Counted from the stretch's first letter, positions 1 through 10,073 are shown. The stretch: DNA of 64,000 nt from Pseudomonadota bacterium (GCA_023387335.1 JAEWIF010000057.1:124001-188000); one strand, 5' to 3'. Notes: generated from the sequence alone by a model not told the origin. Translations and numbers: made by a program.

Positions 1-11
1 GAACTGACCTC

Positions 12-644
12 ATGAACGACGAAACGAAGACCGCCGACGGCAAGCCGTCGCAGAAGAAGAAGCGCAACGCCGGACGCCCGCTGCATCCGATGCTGCACAC
101 CCTGTTCGAGCTCTACCCGCACCTGTTCGGCGCGCGTTTCCTGCCGCTGAAGCTGGGCGTGTTCGAGGAGATGGTGGCCGCGCATCCGGACCGCCTGAAG
201 CCCGAGGAGCTCAAGGTCGCGCTGGGCCTGCACACACGGTCCACGCGCTACCTGGAAGCCGTGGCCGGCGGCGTGCCGCGCCACGACCTGCAGGGCCAGC
301 CGGTGGAGCCGGTCGCGCCCGAGCACGTGCACCACGCCATCCTGGAGCTGTACCGGCGCAAGAGCGGCACGCCGCAGGAACCGGCGGCGCGCCAGCGCGC
401 GGTGACGCAGCTGCTGCAGGCCATCGAGCGGTCCGGCCTGGGCCGCGACGGCTACCGCGAGCGCTTCGGCGCCGGCCCCGACTACGCCGTGTCGCTGCTG
501 GACGACGCGCTGATGGCGCTGGGCCAGCGCTCGGCGCGCCAGGAAGCGCTCAAGCGCGCCTTCCAGGCGAGCGGCAAGACCGCGGAGGAGTTCGCGGAGA
601 TGTACGGGCTGAGCGCGGCGGAGGTTCGCGCCTTCGCCGGCTGA
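12..644 (+). CDS. ProQ/FinO-family RNA chaperone
   Basis: This 210-residue protein has a Lys/Arg-rich N-terminus followed by a ProQ/FinO domain at about residues 22-125, including the typical run HPMLHTLFELYPHLFGA and a later LHTRSTRYLEAV segment. Members bind structured RNAs and influence the stability or pairing of sRNAs and mRNAs in the cytoplasm. The C-terminal 80 residues are helical and less conserved. The ATG start is only 11 bases into the window, so its promoter lies outside. The gene converges on htpX and the two share a terminator. The family is clear; the RNA targets cannot be read from sequence. Confidence 0.85.
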   Translation: MNDETKTADGKPSQKKKRNAGRPLHPMLHTLFELYPHLFGARFLPLKLGVFEEMVAAHPDRLKPEELKVALGLHTRSTRYLEAVAGGVPRHDLQGQPVEPVAPEHVHHAILELYRRKSGTPQEPAARQRAVTQLLQAIERSGLGRDGYRERFGAGPDYAVSLLDDALMALGQRSARQEALKRAFQASGKTAEEFAEMYGLSAAEVRAFAG

Positions 645-652
645 GAAAAACA

Positions 653-676
653 AAAAGCCGCCCGAAGGCGGCTTTT
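653..676. terminator. Bidirectional rho-independent terminator
   Basis: A perfect 10-base-pair stem (AAAAGCCGCC, tetraloop CGAA, GGCGGCTTTT) lies between the stops of the converging proQ-like and htpX genes. A-rich sequence on one flank and T-rich on the other let it act in both directions. Confidence 0.85.
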
Positions 677-692
677 CGTCGAGGCGCGGCGC

Positions 693-1565
693 TCAGGCCT
701 GCGCCGACTGCAGCGCGGCGATGCGCTCCTCGATCGGCGGGTGCGTGGAGAACAGCTTGCCCACGCCCGAGGTGATGCCCATGGCCTGAAGGCCCTTGGG
801 CAACTCGCCCGGCACCATGCCGCCCAGGCGGGCCAGCGCGTTGATCATCGGCTGGCGGCGGCCCATCAGGTCGGCCGAGCCGCGATCGGCACGGAATTCG
901 CGCTGGCGGGAGAACCAGGCCACGATGATGGCGGCCAGGAAGCCCAGCAGGATGTCCAGCACGATGGTGGTGACCATGTAGCCGATGCCGGGGCCCGAGC
1001 GCTGCTCGCCGCGGCTGAGCCAGCTGTCGACCAGGTAGCCGATGACGCGCGACAGGAACACCACGAACGTGTTCATCACGCCCTGGATCAGCGTCATGGT
1101 GACCATGTCGCCGTTGGCGATGTGCGCCACCTCGTGGCCGATGACCGCCTCGACCTCTTCGCGCGTCATGCCTTGCAGCAGACCGGTGGACACCGCGACC
1201 AGCGCGCTGTTCTTGAAGGCGCCGGTGGCGAACGCGTTGGGCTCGCCTTCGAAGATGCCGACCTCGGGCATGCCGATGCCGGCCTTGTCGGCGAACTTGC
1301 GCACCGTCTCGACGATCCAGCGCTCGTCCGGGCCTTCGGCGCCCGTGATCAGCTGCACGCCCGAGCTCCACTTGGCGATGGTCTTGGACAGCAGCAGCGA
1401 GATGATGGCGCCGCCGAAGCCCATGATGAAGGCGAAGCCCAGCAGCGCGCCCAGGTTCAGCCCGTTGGCGGTGAGGTACCGGTTGACGCCCAGCAGGTTG
1501 GCGACGATCCCCAGCACCACCACGACCGCGAGGTTGGTGGCCAGGAACAGGACGATTCTTTTCAT
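693..1565 (-). CDS. htpX: HtpX membrane zinc metalloprotease
   Basis: HtpX is an M48 protease of the inner membrane that degrades damaged membrane proteins alongside FtsH. The 290-residue protein has two N-terminal membrane segments (about 4-24 and 36-60), the zinc motif HEVAH (His144, Glu145, His148) and two further hydrophobic segments after it. The length matches the family. The gene is last in a minus-strand run that starts with pyrC. A second, broken M48 gene lies at 14847-15834 next to lemA. Confidence 0.95.
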   Translation of the reverse strand: MKRIVLFLATNLAVVVVLGIVANLLGVNRYLTANGLNLGALLGFAFIMGFGGAIISLLLSKTIAKWSSGVQLITGAEGPDERWIVETVRKFADKAGIGMPEVGIFEGEPNAFATGAFKNSALVAVSTGLLQGMTREEVEAVIGHEVAHIANGDMVTMTLIQGVMNTFVVFLSRVIGYLVDSWLSRGEQRSGPGIGYMVTTIVLDILLGFLAAIIVAWFSRQREFRADRGSADLMGRRQPMINALARLGGMVPGELPKGLQAMGITSGVGKLFSTHPPIEERIAALQSAQA

Positions 1566-1660
1566 ATGGCTCCGTGAGTGAAGTCCGGCGGGTCTACAAC
1601 GCGCCAGATGAGGCTGGCGGCGCCGCTTTCAAGTCCGGCCGCCGCGCATTCTGCCCTGCC

Positions 1661-2392
1661 TCACCGGCGTCGCGGCCGGAATACCACGGAGTCGTCGTAG
1701 AACGAAAAGTTCAGGTTCCCGGCGTCCCAGCCGGGGATGCCCATCAGCGGCAGCGGCGTGAACGGCTTGGCCGCCAGCCGCTGCGGCGTGCATCGTTCGG
1801 CCAGCCAGGCGTCGGCCTCGGACAGGTCGTGCAATGCGCACGGCTCGCACCAGACGTGGGCGGTCAGGTCCTTGCGCGGCGCCGCCAGTTTCTCGAGCAG
1901 GGCGTGCCCGACGACCAGCAGCCGGGCTTCGGACCAGCGCGGCCGCAGGTCCACGAACAGCCGGCGCCAGTCGCGCTCGAGCAGCGCGTCCCAGAGCGGC
2001 TGGGGCGCGTCCAGCAGGGCGCCGTTCTCGTCGAACAGCGTGATCGCATCGCGCACCGGCCCGCGCCGGCCGGCGATGCCGTGCGCCGCGATCTCGGCGG
2101 CCTGCAGCTCGTTCAGCCGCGACTTGGTGCGCGGCAGGCGATGCCAGACCAGGCCGTTGAAGAAGTCGTGCAGGTTCCCGCGCGTGGGGCACTCGCGGCG
2201 CTCGAAAATGAAGCGCTCGTAGGGAACCCCTTCGGGAAGCGCGTCCTGCGGGACGAAGCGGACGGGTGCGGGGGCGTGCGCGTTGAGCGCGGCGGGAAGC
2301 GACGCCGCGCTCGACCCATGCTGCTCTACGGCCCGTCCCGGTCCGCGCCAATCCGCGTACCACGGAGCCTGCCAGTCCAGGCCGTCCGGCAA
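1661..2392 (-). CDS. DUF3025 family protein
   Basis: A protein of 243 residues that I recognise as DUF3025, a proteobacterial family without assigned function. Conserved-looking parts are PYERFIFERRECPTRGNLHDFFN near residues 57-79 and the C-terminal GIPGWDAGNLNFSFYDD segment. No signal peptide or membrane helix is visible. The start is a TTG two bases past the stop of the upstream NYN gene; reading further upstream in frame meets a TGA before any other NTG start, so TTG is the only candidate. Translational coupling to the NYN gene is likely. Confidence 0.75.
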   Translation of the reverse strand: MPDGLDWQAPWYADWRGPGRAVEQHGSSAASLPAALNAHAPAPVRFVPQDALPEGVPYERFIFERRECPTRGNLHDFFNGLVWHRLPRTKSRLNELQAAEIAAHGIAGRRGPVRDAITLFDENGALLDAPQPLWDALLERDWRRLFVDLRPRWSEARLLVVGHALLEKLAAPRKDLTAHVWCEPCALHDLSEADAWLAERCTPQRLAAKPFTPLPLMGIPGWDAGNLNFSFYDDSVVFRPRRR

Positions 2393-2393
2393 T

Positions 2394-3128
2394 TCAGTCC
2401 AGGCGTCGCAGCTTGTTCGGCTGGCGCGCGGGAGTCAGTTCGACCGGCAGCCCCAGCTTCTTGAAGAACGCGGTCGCGCTGGCGCTCTTCGTCATCAGCT
2501 TGGCGTCGCGCAGCTTCTTGACGACGGTGTTCAGTTCGACGGGCTCGCCGTCGAGGAACTGCGGGGATTCCTCGAGCAGCGACCAGACCTCGGACGCGGT
2601 ATCGGGCGCCGGCGCCTTCGCCGCGGCGGTCTTCTTCGCGGCCTTGCGCGCGCGAGGCGCCGGCGCGGGTGCAGGCGCGGGTGCAGGCTGGGCTTCGGCC
2701 CTCGGCGAGAGCGGGATCACTTCGGCGTACACACGCTTGAGCACCGCGAGGTCCGCCTTGTGCTCCTGGGCGTAGCACAGCACACGGCGCCCGGATTCGC
2801 GCAGGCGCACCGCCAGCGGCGCGAAGTCGCCGTCGCTGGAGCCGATGGCCACCGTGGCCGGCAGGTGGCCGGCATGCAGCAGGTCCATCGCATCGACGAC
2901 CAGCGCGGCGTCGGTCGTTCCCTTGCCCTGGTTCACGATGGCGCGCGCGGCATGCTTCTGCAGCACGTCGCGCACCGCGGAAAGCGTCTCCGGGCTGCCG
3001 TAGGCGCGCAGGACGCAGACCGTGAAGCCGCGCGCATGAAGATCGGCGATCGCCTTCTCCACCAGCTCCGAGGCGAGATTGTCGGCGTCGACCAGCAACG
3101 CCACGGGGATGCGGGCCGTGGTGCTCAC
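2394..3128 (-). CDS. NYN-domain (PIN-like) putative ribonuclease
   Basis: The N-terminal 150 residues form a NYN/LabA-type PIN-like domain with the expected acidic positions: LLVDADNLAS near the start and SSDGDFAPLA in the middle. An Ala/Pro/Lys-rich linker (repeated PAPAPA) joins it to a C-terminal domain that resembles the OST-HTH/LOTUS RNA-binding module. NYN proteins are predicted metal-dependent nucleases. I chose the GTG at 3128 because it overlaps the pyrC stop as GTGA; an in-frame ATG at 3149 inside pyrC is the alternative. The substrate RNA is unknown. Confidence 0.75.
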   Translation of the reverse strand: MSTTARIPVALLVDADNLASELVEKAIADLHARGFTVCVLRAYGSPETLSAVRDVLQKHAARAIVNQGKGTTDAALVVDAMDLLHAGHLPATVAIGSSDGDFAPLAVRLRESGRRVLCYAQEHKADLAVLKRVYAEVIPLSPRAEAQPAPAPAPAPAPRARKAAKKTAAAKAPAPDTASEVWSLLEESPQFLDGEPVELNTVVKKLRDAKLMTKSASATAFFKKLGLPVELTPARQPNKLRRLD

Positions 3129-4165
3129 GCCGCCGCGGTCGCCTTCCACCGCAGCGTCTCCCCCGCCCGCAACGGTTTGAGCTGCGCCTCGCCGAAGGCG
3201 TAGCTCTCCGGCACGGTCCAGTCCTGGCGCTTGAGCGTGAGCGTGCCGGTGTTGCGCGGCAGGCCGTAGAAGTCGGGGCCGAAGAAACTCGCGAAGCCCT
3301 CCAGGCGGCCCAGCGCGCCGGCGGCGTCGAAGGCCTCGGCATACAGCTCCATCGCGGCGTGCGCGGTGTAGCAGCCCGCGCAGCCCGTCGCGTGCTCCTT
3401 CAGGTGCGCCGGATGCGGGGCGCTGTCGGTGCCGAGGAAGAACTTCGGGCTGCCGGAAGTCGCCGCTTCCACCAGCGCGACGCGATGCACTTCGCGCTTG
3501 AGCACCGGCAGGCAGTAGTAGTGCGGCCGGATGCCGCCGGTGAAGATGGCGTTGCGGTTGTAGAGCAGGTGGTGCGCCGTGATGGTGGCGGCCGTCAGCG
3601 GGTCGGCTTCGCGGATGTACTGCGCGGCCTCGCGCGTGGTGATGTGCTCCATCACGATCTTCAGGCCCGGGAAGTCGCGGCGCAGCGGGATCAGCTGCTC
3701 GTCGATGAACACCGCTTCGCGATCGAACAGGTCCACCTCGGGCGAGGTGACCTCGCCGTGCACCAGCAGCGGCAGGCCCTCGCGCTCCATCGCCTCCAGC
3801 GTGCGATGCGTCTTGCGGATGTCGGTGACGCCGAAGTCGCTGTTGGTGGTGGCGCCGGCCGGATAGAGCTTGAGCGCGACCACGCCGGCCTCGCGCGCGC
3901 GGCGGATCTCGTCCGGCGGCAGGTTGTCGGTGAGGTACAGCGTCATCAGCGGCTCGAACGACACGCCTTGCGGCACGGCCGCGCGGATGCGGTCGCGGTA
4001 GGCCGCCGCCTGCTGGGCCGTGGTCACCGGCGGCTTCAGGTTGGGCATGATGATCGCGCGGCCGAACTGCGCCGCCGTGTGCGGCACCACCGCGGACAGC
4101 GCCGCGCCGTCGCGCACGTGCAGGTGCCAGTCGTCGGGGCGGGTGAGGGTCAGGGAATCGGGCAT
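3125..4165 (-). CDS. pyrC: Dihydroorotase (class II, PyrC)
   Basis: PyrC closes carbamoyl-aspartate to dihydroorotate in pyrimidine synthesis. The 346-residue protein shows the zinc ligands HLH (His14, His16), the lysine that is carboxylated in this family (Lys99, in ALKLYPAG), later metal-binding histidines in LLVHGE and MEHITT, and GTDSAPH with the catalytic Asp. Length and motifs fit the short E. coli type. The start is ATG at 4165. It heads the run pyrC-NYN-DUF3025-htpX and is separated from gltL by a terminator and a palindromic repeat. Confidence 0.95.
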   Translation of the reverse strand: MPDSLTLTRPDDWHLHVRDGAALSAVVPHTAAQFGRAIIMPNLKPPVTTAQQAAAYRDRIRAAVPQGVSFEPLMTLYLTDNLPPDEIRRAREAGVVALKLYPAGATTNSDFGVTDIRKTHRTLEAMEREGLPLLVHGEVTSPEVDLFDREAVFIDEQLIPLRRDFPGLKIVMEHITTREAAQYIREADPLTAATITAHHLLYNRNAIFTGGIRPHYYCLPVLKREVHRVALVEAATSGSPKFFLGTDSAPHPAHLKEHATGCAGCYTAHAAMELYAEAFDAAGALGRLEGFASFFGPDFYGLPRNTGTLTLKRQDWTVPESYAFGEAQLKPLRAGETLRWKATAAA

Positions 4166-4210
4166 ACGGGCCCGATTGTCCCAGAGGGCGGCCGACCGGA
4201 CGGACAACGA

Positions 4211-4232
4211 AAAAGCGGCCTTGCGGCCGCTT
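4211..4232 (-). terminator. Rho-independent terminator after gltL
   Basis: On the minus strand a stem AAGCGGCC, loop GCAA, GGCCGCTT is followed by a T run. It sits 50 bases past the gltL stop and probably ends the gltIJKL transcript before pyrC. Confidence 0.75.
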
Positions 4233-4244
4233 CCTGCTTTCTGG

Positions 4245-4264
4245 ATTCCCGCCTTCGCGGGAAT
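4245..4264. repeat. Palindromic dRS3-like intergenic repeat
   Basis: ATTCCCGC-CTTC-GCGGGAAT is a perfect 8-base inverted repeat with a 4-base loop. It fits the ATTCCC-N8-GGGAAT pattern known as dRS3 in Neisseria and seen as scattered copies in other Proteobacteria. It lies between the gltL terminator and the gltL stop. One copy is seen in this window. Confidence 0.6.
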
Positions 4265-4281
4265 GACGCGCGCTGTCGCGC

Positions 4282-5034
4282 TCAGTGCGACAGGATCTTG
4301 TTCAGGAAATCCTTGGTGCGCGGCTGGCGCGCTTCGGGGTTGCCGAAGAACTCGTCCTTGCTGCAGTCCTCGAGGATGCGGCCGCCCACGTCGATGAAGA
4401 TCACGCGGTTGGCCACCTTGCGGGCGAAGCCCATCTCGTGCGTCACCACCATCATGGTCATGCCTTCCTTGGCCAGCGTGACCATCACGTCCAGCACCTC
4501 GCCGACCATCTCGGGGTCGAGCGCCGAGGTGGGTTCGTCGAACAGCATCACGATCGGGTCCATCGACAGCGCGCGGGCGATGGCCACCCGCTGCTGCTGG
4601 CCGCCGGACAGCTGGCCGGGGAACTTGTCCTTGTGCGCCATCAGGCCCACGCGCTCGAGCATCTTCATGCCGCGCTTCCTGGCCTCGTCGGCGTTGCGGC
4701 CCAGCACCTTCATCTGCGCCAGCGTCAGGTTCTCGGTGACCGAGAGGTGCGGGAACAGCTCGAAGTGCTGGAACACCATGCCGACGCGGCTGCGCAGCTT
4801 GGGCAGGTCGGACTTGCCGTCGGTGACGGACTTGCCGTCCACCGTGATGTCGCCCTTCTGCACCGGCTCGAGCCCGTTGACGGTCTTGATCAGCGTGGAT
4901 TTGCCGGAGCCCGACGGGCCGCAGACCACCACCACGTCGCCCTTGTCGATGCGCACCGAGCAGTTCTCCAGCACCTGCACGGGGCCGTACCACTTGGAGA
5001 CGTTGTTGATTTCGATCATGGGTTTGTCGCTCAT
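4282..5034 (-). CDS. gltL: Glutamate/aspartate ABC transporter ATPase (GltL)
   Basis: This 250-residue ATPase powers the polar amino-acid importer encoded just upstream. It has Walker A GPSGSGKST (residues 39-47), signature LSGGQQQRVAIARAL, Walker B VMLFDEP, and the D-loop and H-loop (VTHEMGFA) expected of the PAAT family. It follows gltK by 10 bases and is the last gene before a terminator. A second in-frame ATG five codons in is a possible start. The substrate is assigned from the gltI-like binding protein and the aspartase gene upstream. Confidence 0.92.
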   Translation of the reverse strand: MSDKPMIEINNVSKWYGPVQVLENCSVRIDKGDVVVVCGPSGSGKSTLIKTVNGLEPVQKGDITVDGKSVTDGKSDLPKLRSRVGMVFQHFELFPHLSVTENLTLAQMKVLGRNADEARKRGMKMLERVGLMAHKDKFPGQLSGGQQQRVAIARALSMDPIVMLFDEPTSALDPEMVGEVLDVMVTLAKEGMTMMVVTHEMGFARKVANRVIFIDVGGRILEDCSKDEFFGNPEARQPRTKDFLNKILSH

Positions 5035-5044
5035 GTCTTTTCTT

Positions 5045-5716
5045 TCAGCGGATGATCTGGACCTTGTTCTGGATCATCCGAACGAACTTCGAGAGAGCCA
5101 GGCACATGAGGAAATACAGGACGGCGGCCAGCAGGTAGGCCTCGATGGGCCGGCCCAGGTTCTTGCCGGCCGTCTCGAAGCCCTTGAGCATGTCGTAGGC
5201 GCCGATGGCATAGACCAGGGACGTGTCCTGGAACAGGATGATGGTCTGGGTGAGGAACACCGGCAGCATGTTGCGGAACGCCTGCGGCAGGATGATCAGC
5301 TTCATGTTCTGCCCGTACGTCATGCCGAGCGCGTAGCCCGCGTTGACCTGCCCGCGCGGGATCGACTGGATGCCGGCGCGGACGATCTCGGAGAAGTACG
5401 CCGCCTCGAAGGCGATGAAGGTGATCACCGCCGACATCTCCGCGCCGATCGGGCGGCCGATGGCGAACGGGATTAGCAGGAAGAACCACAGCAGCACCAT
5501 CACCAGCGGGATGGACCGCATCGTGTTCACGTAGGCGGCGGCGGGCACTTCCAGGAAGGTCTTGCCCGAGAGCCGCATCAGGGCCAGCACGGTGCCGAAG
5601 GCGATGCCGCCCACGGTGGCCACCACGGTCAGCCAGATGCTGAAGTAGAAGCCCTTGATGACGAAGGGAGCCAGCAGGTCCCAGCTGAAGAACGAAATGT
5701 CGAGGCTGCCCAGCAT
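5045..5716 (-). CDS. gltK: Glutamate/aspartate ABC transporter permease (GltK)
   Basis: A 223-residue inner-membrane permease with about five hydrophobic helices and the EAA-loop motif (SEIVRAGIQSIPRGQVNAGY) that contacts the ATPase. It pairs with GltJ to form the translocation channel. Its start is one base after the gltJ stop, so the two are probably translationally coupled. Family and operon position agree. Confidence 0.9.
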   Translation of the reverse strand: MLGSLDISFFSWDLLAPFVIKGFYFSIWLTVVATVGGIAFGTVLALMRLSGKTFLEVPAAAYVNTMRSIPLVMVLLWFFLLIPFAIGRPIGAEMSAVITFIAFEAAYFSEIVRAGIQSIPRGQVNAGYALGMTYGQNMKLIILPQAFRNMLPVFLTQTIILFQDTSLVYAIGAYDMLKGFETAGKNLGRPIEAYLLAAVLYFLMCLALSKFVRMIQNKVQIIR

Positions 5717-5717
5717 G

Positions 5718-6476
5718 TCAGTGCCCCCCGCCCATGCCGCCCGCGGCGACGAAGCCCGGAACGCGGGTCCTGCGTTCGATGACGCCCATCACCCGGTTGA
5801 TGGCGAAGGCCGAGATCGCGTACAGCACCGTGGCGGCCAGGTACATCTCCACCGGCGCCGAGGTTTCCTCGCCCGACTGGCGGGCGAAGAACGTGAGTTC
5901 GGCGATCGACACCGCAAAGGCCACCGAGGAGTTCTTGACGATGTTCATGGACTCGCTGGTGAGCGGCGGGATCACGATGCGCAGCGCCATCGGCAGCAGC
6001 ACGTAGCGATAGGTCTGCCAGGTGTTCAGTCCCAGCGCCATGCCCGCGTAGCGCTGGCCGCGCGGCAACGCCTGGATGCCCGCGCGAACCTGCTCGGCCA
6101 CGCGGGACGAGGTGAACAGGCCCAGGGCGATGATCACCAGCACCACCGAAGGCACCTGCTTCATCGCCGGGAAGATGCCCGGGATCACGAAGTACCAGAG
6201 GAAGATCTGCACCAGGATCGGGATGTTGCGGAAGAGCTCCACCCACGCGTTGCCCAACCGCACCAGCCATGGGCTGTTGGGCAGGGTCCTGATCGTTCCG
6301 ACGATCAGTCCGGTGACCAGGGCGACGACCAGCGCGCACAGGGCCACCCAGATCGTCCAGCCCCACGCCGTGACGATCCAGTTCAGGTAGGTTTCGTCAC
6401 CGCCCCTGCCGAAGCAACCGACCACCGTCTCGCCGGTGGTCGTCTCCCTGCAGAAGACCTGCCAGTTCCAGGCCAT
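5718..6476 (-). CDS. gltJ: Glutamate/aspartate ABC transporter permease (GltJ)
   Basis: This is the first permease of the importer, 252 residues, with an N-terminal periplasmic stretch (after MAWNWQVFCRETTTGE) that is typical of GltJ and sets it apart from GltK. The EAA loop AEQVRAGIQALPRGQRYAG is clear. It lies 104 bases downstream of gltI behind a stem-loop, an arrangement that often lets the binding protein be made in excess over the membrane subunits. Confidence 0.9.
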   Translation of the reverse strand: MAWNWQVFCRETTTGETVVGCFGRGGDETYLNWIVTAWGWTIWVALCALVVALVTGLIVGTIRTLPNSPWLVRLGNAWVELFRNIPILVQIFLWYFVIPGIFPAMKQVPSVVLVIIALGLFTSSRVAEQVRAGIQALPRGQRYAGMALGLNTWQTYRYVLLPMALRIVIPPLTSESMNIVKNSSVAFAVSIAELTFFARQSGEETSAPVEMYLAATVLYAISAFAINRVMGVIERRTRVPGFVAAGGMGGGH

Positions 6477-6531
6477 GCACTTCTCCTCTTCTTGCTCTTT
6501 GCATCTTCACGGGCACCCCCTCCAAACGCAA

Positions 6532-6562
6532 GACCCCTGCCCAACGCGTTCGGACAGGGGTC
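6532..6562 (-). promoter_or_regulatory. Stem-loop between gltI and gltJ
   Basis: GACCCCTG and CAGGGGTC form an 8-base inverted repeat around a 15-base loop, just downstream of the gltI stop. No long T run follows, so it may stabilise the gltI transcript or cause partial termination, not full termination. Function is inferred from position. Confidence 0.5.
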
Positions 6563-6580
6563 CTGGGGGTCCGCCGGTGA

Positions 6581-7480
6581 TTACTTCTTGGCGTAGTCTT
6601 CCATCGGCTTGTCGTTCGGGGTCGCCCAAGCCTGCTTGGTGCTCTCCGTCAGCGCCAGGCCGACCTTGATGTTCTTCGGCGGGATCGGCTGCAGGAACCA
6701 CTTGTCCCACAGCTTGTTCATCTCGCCGCTCTTGACCAGGCCGGCGATGACGTCGTTGCCCAGCTTCTTCAGGCTGGCGTCGTCCTTGCGGATCATGATG
6801 GCGATCGGCTCGACGTTCAGCACTTCGTTCAGCAGCTTGAAGTCACCGGGATTGCGCGAGGTGGCGATGTTGCCGGCCAGGATGGAGCCGTCCATCGCGA
6901 AGGCGTCGGCGCGGCCGGATTCCAGCAGCAGGAAGCTGTCGGCGTGGTCCTTGCCGAAGACTTCCTTGAAGTCCATGCCTTGGGCGCGCTCGTGCTTGCG
7001 CAGGTGCTGCACCGAGGTGGTGCCGGTGGTGGTGGCGATCGTCTTGCCATTGAGCTGGGCGATCGAGTTGATGCCGGAGTTGGCCTTGACCGCGACCTTC
7101 ACTTCCTCGACGTAGGTCGTGTTCAGGAAGGACACGTCCTTCTGGCGGGCGGTGTTGTTGGTGGTGGAGCCGCACTCGATGTCCACGGTGCCGTTCTGCA
7201 CCAGCGGGATGCGGTTCTGCGAGGTCACCGGCTGGTACTTCACTTCCAGCTTCTTGCCGGCCTGCTTCTCCAGCTCGGCCAGGATGCGCTGGCAGATCTC
7301 GACGTGGAAGCCGGCGTACTTGCCGTCACCCAGCGTATAGGACAGAGCGCCGGAGGATTCGCGCACACCCATGGTGACCGAGCCGGTGGACTTGGCCTTC
7401 GCGACGGTGTCGTTCGCCTGGGCGAACGCGGCACCCGAGGCGGCGGCGGCAATGGCCGTGGCCAGCAGAACCTTCTTCAT
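6581..7480 (-). CDS. gltI: Glutamate/aspartate periplasmic binding protein (GltI)
   Basis: A family 3 solute-binding protein of 299 residues with a cleavable signal peptide (about residues 1-20, ending AAFAQA). The mature part shows the family motif GFHVEICQRIL and the central SVTMGVRESSGALSY region. It captures acidic amino acids in the periplasm for GltJKL. The upstream gene on the same strand is aspartase, and the 125-base spacer between them has a possible -10 element, so gltI may have its own promoter. The preference for Glu/Asp follows from family resemblance and context. Confidence 0.9.
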   Translation of the reverse strand: MKKVLLATAIAAAASGAAFAQANDTVAKAKSTGSVTMGVRESSGALSYTLGDGKYAGFHVEICQRILAELEKQAGKKLEVKYQPVTSQNRIPLVQNGTVDIECGSTTNNTARQKDVSFLNTTYVEEVKVAVKANSGINSIAQLNGKTIATTTGTTSVQHLRKHERAQGMDFKEVFGKDHADSFLLLESGRADAFAMDGSILAGNIATSRNPGDFKLLNEVLNVEPIAIMIRKDDASLKKLGNDVIAGLVKSGEMNKLWDKWFLQPIPPKNIKVGLALTESTKQAWATPNDKPMEDYAKK

Positions 7481-7524
7481 GCAAATCTCCTGAATGGGAA
7501 CGTAAGGATGTAAGTGAAAGCCAA

Positions 7525-7530
7525 ATTCTA
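7525..7530 (-). promoter_or_regulatory. Possible -10 box of gltI
   Basis: TAGAAT on the minus strand, 45 bases before the gltI start, resembles a sigma-70 -10 element. No good -35 hexamer stands 16-18 bases further upstream, which would suit an activator-dependent promoter. Weak call. Confidence 0.3.
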
Positions 7531-7605
7531 GAGACTATGCGTCTGGGGATTACCCTGAATATGCTGACGCAGCTCCGGGAACACGTCCTTCGCAGGAAGC
7601 AGGGT

Positions 7606-9036
<1,431 letters not shown>

Positions 9037-9099
9037 GGTTCGCGTCGGTGGCCGGGATGGCGCGAACTTTAGTCAGCGGTGAACGCGCCTGCCAATGCT

Positions 9100-9122
9100 G
9101 TTTGAAACGCAGGGTTATGCAA
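9100..9122 (-). promoter_or_regulatory. Candidate LysR-type operator upstream of aspA
   Basis: The short spacer between the LysR gene and aspA holds TTGCATAACCCTGCGTTTCA, an imperfect dyad (CATAAC...GTTTC) of the T-N11-A kind bound by LysR proteins. The neighbouring regulator is the natural candidate to bind it. Confidence 0.3.
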
Positions 9123-9127
9123 GAAAT

Positions 9128-10048
9128 TCATGACCCCGCCAGGTACTTCCAGAGTGCCTGCGCGTTGCTCTTCGGTGCCTCCCGGCCGGAAGGTTTCTCG
9201 CGGTAGGCGCGGATGTCCATCGCGAGCTCCAGCCCCGTCATGCCGGGCGGAGCGGCGGACACCAGGCGGCGCGACCGCATCTCCTTCTTCACCGCGCTGT
9301 GCGGCAGGAAGGCGACGCCATGGCCTTCGAGCGCCATCACCTTGAGGCCCTCGGCCATGTCGGTCTCGTACACGCGGTCCAGGTGGATGGCGGTGGGCGA
9401 CTGCTTGAGGATGAGGTCGGTCACGCGGCCGAGGTACGCGCCGGGCGCGTAGCCCAGGTACGGCAGCGGCTGGCCCGGTCGGCCGGGCAACCGGAAGATC
9501 GGTTCGCCGTTGGCGTCGGGCTTGCAGTAGGGCGCCAGCACCTCCTGCCCGAGCGTCACCATCTCGTAGCGCTCGGCATCCAGCTGCAGCGGCTGCGAGG
9601 CGTGGTGGTAGGCGATCAGCAGGTCGCAGCCGCCTTCGACCAGCCGCATCACCGCGTCGTGCACGTTCAGCGCTATCAGCCGGCTCTTGATGGGTCCGAA
9701 CTTCTCGCGCAGGCTGGACACCCACGCGGGGAAGAAAGTGAAGGCCAGCGTGTGCGGCACGGCGAACTCGATCACGTCCTGCCCCGCCGCCGAGTGGCCG
9801 CGCAGCATGGCGCGCGTGCTTTGCAGGGCCTGCAGCATCTCCAGCGACTGCGTGTACAGCGTCTCGCCGGCGGGCGTCAGGCGGGTCGGATAGGAACTGC
9901 GGTCGACGAGATCCGTGCCGGCCCAGGCCTCCAGCGCCTGGATGCGCCGCGAGAAAGCCGGTTGCGTGACGTGCCGCAACTGCGCGGAGCGGCTGAAGCT
10001 GCGCGTCTCCGCCAGGCTCACGAAGTCTTCCAGCCACTTGGTTTCCAT
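9128..10048 (-). CDS. LysR-family transcriptional regulator
   Basis: A regulator of 306 residues with an N-terminal winged helix-turn-helix (about 1-60; SFSRSAQLRHVTQPAFSRRI is the recognition region) and a C-terminal substrate-sensing domain split by a hinge near residue 90. It is encoded just upstream of, and in the same direction as, aspA and gltIJKL, so it may control aspartate/glutamate use. The effector cannot be read from sequence. Confidence 0.88.
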   Translation of the reverse strand: METKWLEDFVSLAETRSFSRSAQLRHVTQPAFSRRIQALEAWAGTDLVDRSSYPTRLTPAGETLYTQSLEMLQALQSTRAMLRGHSAAGQDVIEFAVPHTLAFTFFPAWVSSLREKFGPIKSRLIALNVHDAVMRLVEGGCDLLIAYHHASQPLQLDAERYEMVTLGQEVLAPYCKPDANGEPIFRLPGRPGQPLPYLGYAPGAYLGRVTDLILKQSPTAIHLDRVYETDMAEGLKVMALEGHGVAFLPHSAVKKEMRSRRLVSAAPPGMTGLELAMDIRAYREKPSGREAPKSNAQALWKYLAGS

Positions 10049-10073
10049 GGGGCCGGATTGTGGCCTGACCGGG

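Noticed and set aside
653..676. Small RNA gene between proQ and htpX.
   Set aside because: The hairpin is fully explained as a shared terminator of convergent genes.
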